Assembly: GCA_934394595.1 (NCBI GenBank)
Contig: CAKRRX010000163.1
Coordinates: 1 to 5,361, forward strand
Direction: 5' to 3'
DNA length: 5,361 bases
From: an uncultured Blautia sp.
GTDB taxonomy: Bacteria; Bacillota; Clostridia; Lachnospirales; Lachnospiraceae
Shown here: positions 5,330 to 5,361 of the stretch, in pieces
Layout of the letters: each line of letters begins with the position of its first letter
Numbering within the stretch: the stretch's first letter is position 1
Translations under genes and position numbers: made by a program
The notes under the pieces: model-generated
Told to the model about the DNA's origin: nothing
Databases searched by the model: none
Seen by the model: the letters and a program-made list of their open reading frames with translations, nothing else

Positions 5330-5361
5330 TGAAATGTGGAAAAAATGTGTTAAGTTTGTGG

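Larger units (their letters stand above)
5072..5361. other. oriC: Replication origin region (oriC, probably dnaA-dnaN intergenic)
   Basis: This 290-bp stretch is non-coding: all three minus-strand frames entering from the right edge stop early. It holds four exact TTATNCACA DnaA boxes (5074-5082 and 5242-5250 on the minus strand; 5289-5297 and 5321-5329 on the plus strand). One-mismatch copies lie at 5156-5164, 5164-5172, 5207-5215, 5253-5261, 5299-5307 and 5335-5343. A GC-rich tandem repeat (5134-5150) and an AT-rich palindrome (5112-5125) lie between the box cluster and dnaN, as expected for an unwinding element. The cluster probably continues past the right edge, since the last five bases are TGTGG, the start of a possible further box. 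DnaA binds such boxes to melt the origin. Whether this is the sole origin or one half of a bipartite origin flanking dnaA cannot be told here. Confidence 0.85.

Noticed and set aside
5072..5361. The 3' end of dnaA at the right edge
   Set aside because: All three minus-strand frames entering from the edge hit stops within about 50 nt, and the sequence is full of DnaA boxes, so I see no dnaA coding sequence here.

Overview
The window looks like the chromosomal replication-origin region of a low-to-moderate GC Firmicute, most likely a Clostridia/Lachnospiraceae-type organism. This rests on the gene order dnaN - yaaA (S4 protein) - recF, on a DnaA-box cluster just upstream of dnaN, and on the protein sequences; the family-level placement is inference. 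All five genes lie on the minus strand, so the biology reads from right to left, away from the origin and in the same direction as the expected replication fork.

Right end (5072-5361): an AT-rich non-coding region upstream of dnaN with four exact TTATNCACA DnaA boxes in both orientations and at least six one-mismatch copies. It also has a GC-rich 9-bp tandem repeat and a 14-bp AT palindrome. This is best read as all or part of oriC in the dnaA-dnaN intergenic region. dnaA itself is not in the window and is expected beyond the right edge.

Middle (2608-5071): dnaN (sliding clamp), then a 71-aa S4-domain protein of the YaaA type with a TTG start behind a perfect Shine-Dalgarno, then recF one base later. 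This is the classic clamp / S4 / RecF cluster and probably a single operon.

Left (131-2542): after a 65-bp gap holding a good candidate promoter comes an 803-aa protein that I cannot name. It has TPR-like helices, a very acidic low-complexity linker of about 330 residues, and a C-terminal AAA+ domain that resembles the CbbX/SpoVK type but with a degenerate Walker B and arginine finger. Its linker contains a QNNLF pentapeptide that fits the sliding-clamp-binding consensus. It is followed 26 bp later by the first 34 codons of rsmA (ksgA), which runs off the left edge. gyrB, which often follows recF in Firmicutes, is not there.

The most interesting items are the unnamed TPR/pseudo-AAA+ protein beside the replication genes and the detailed layout of the origin.
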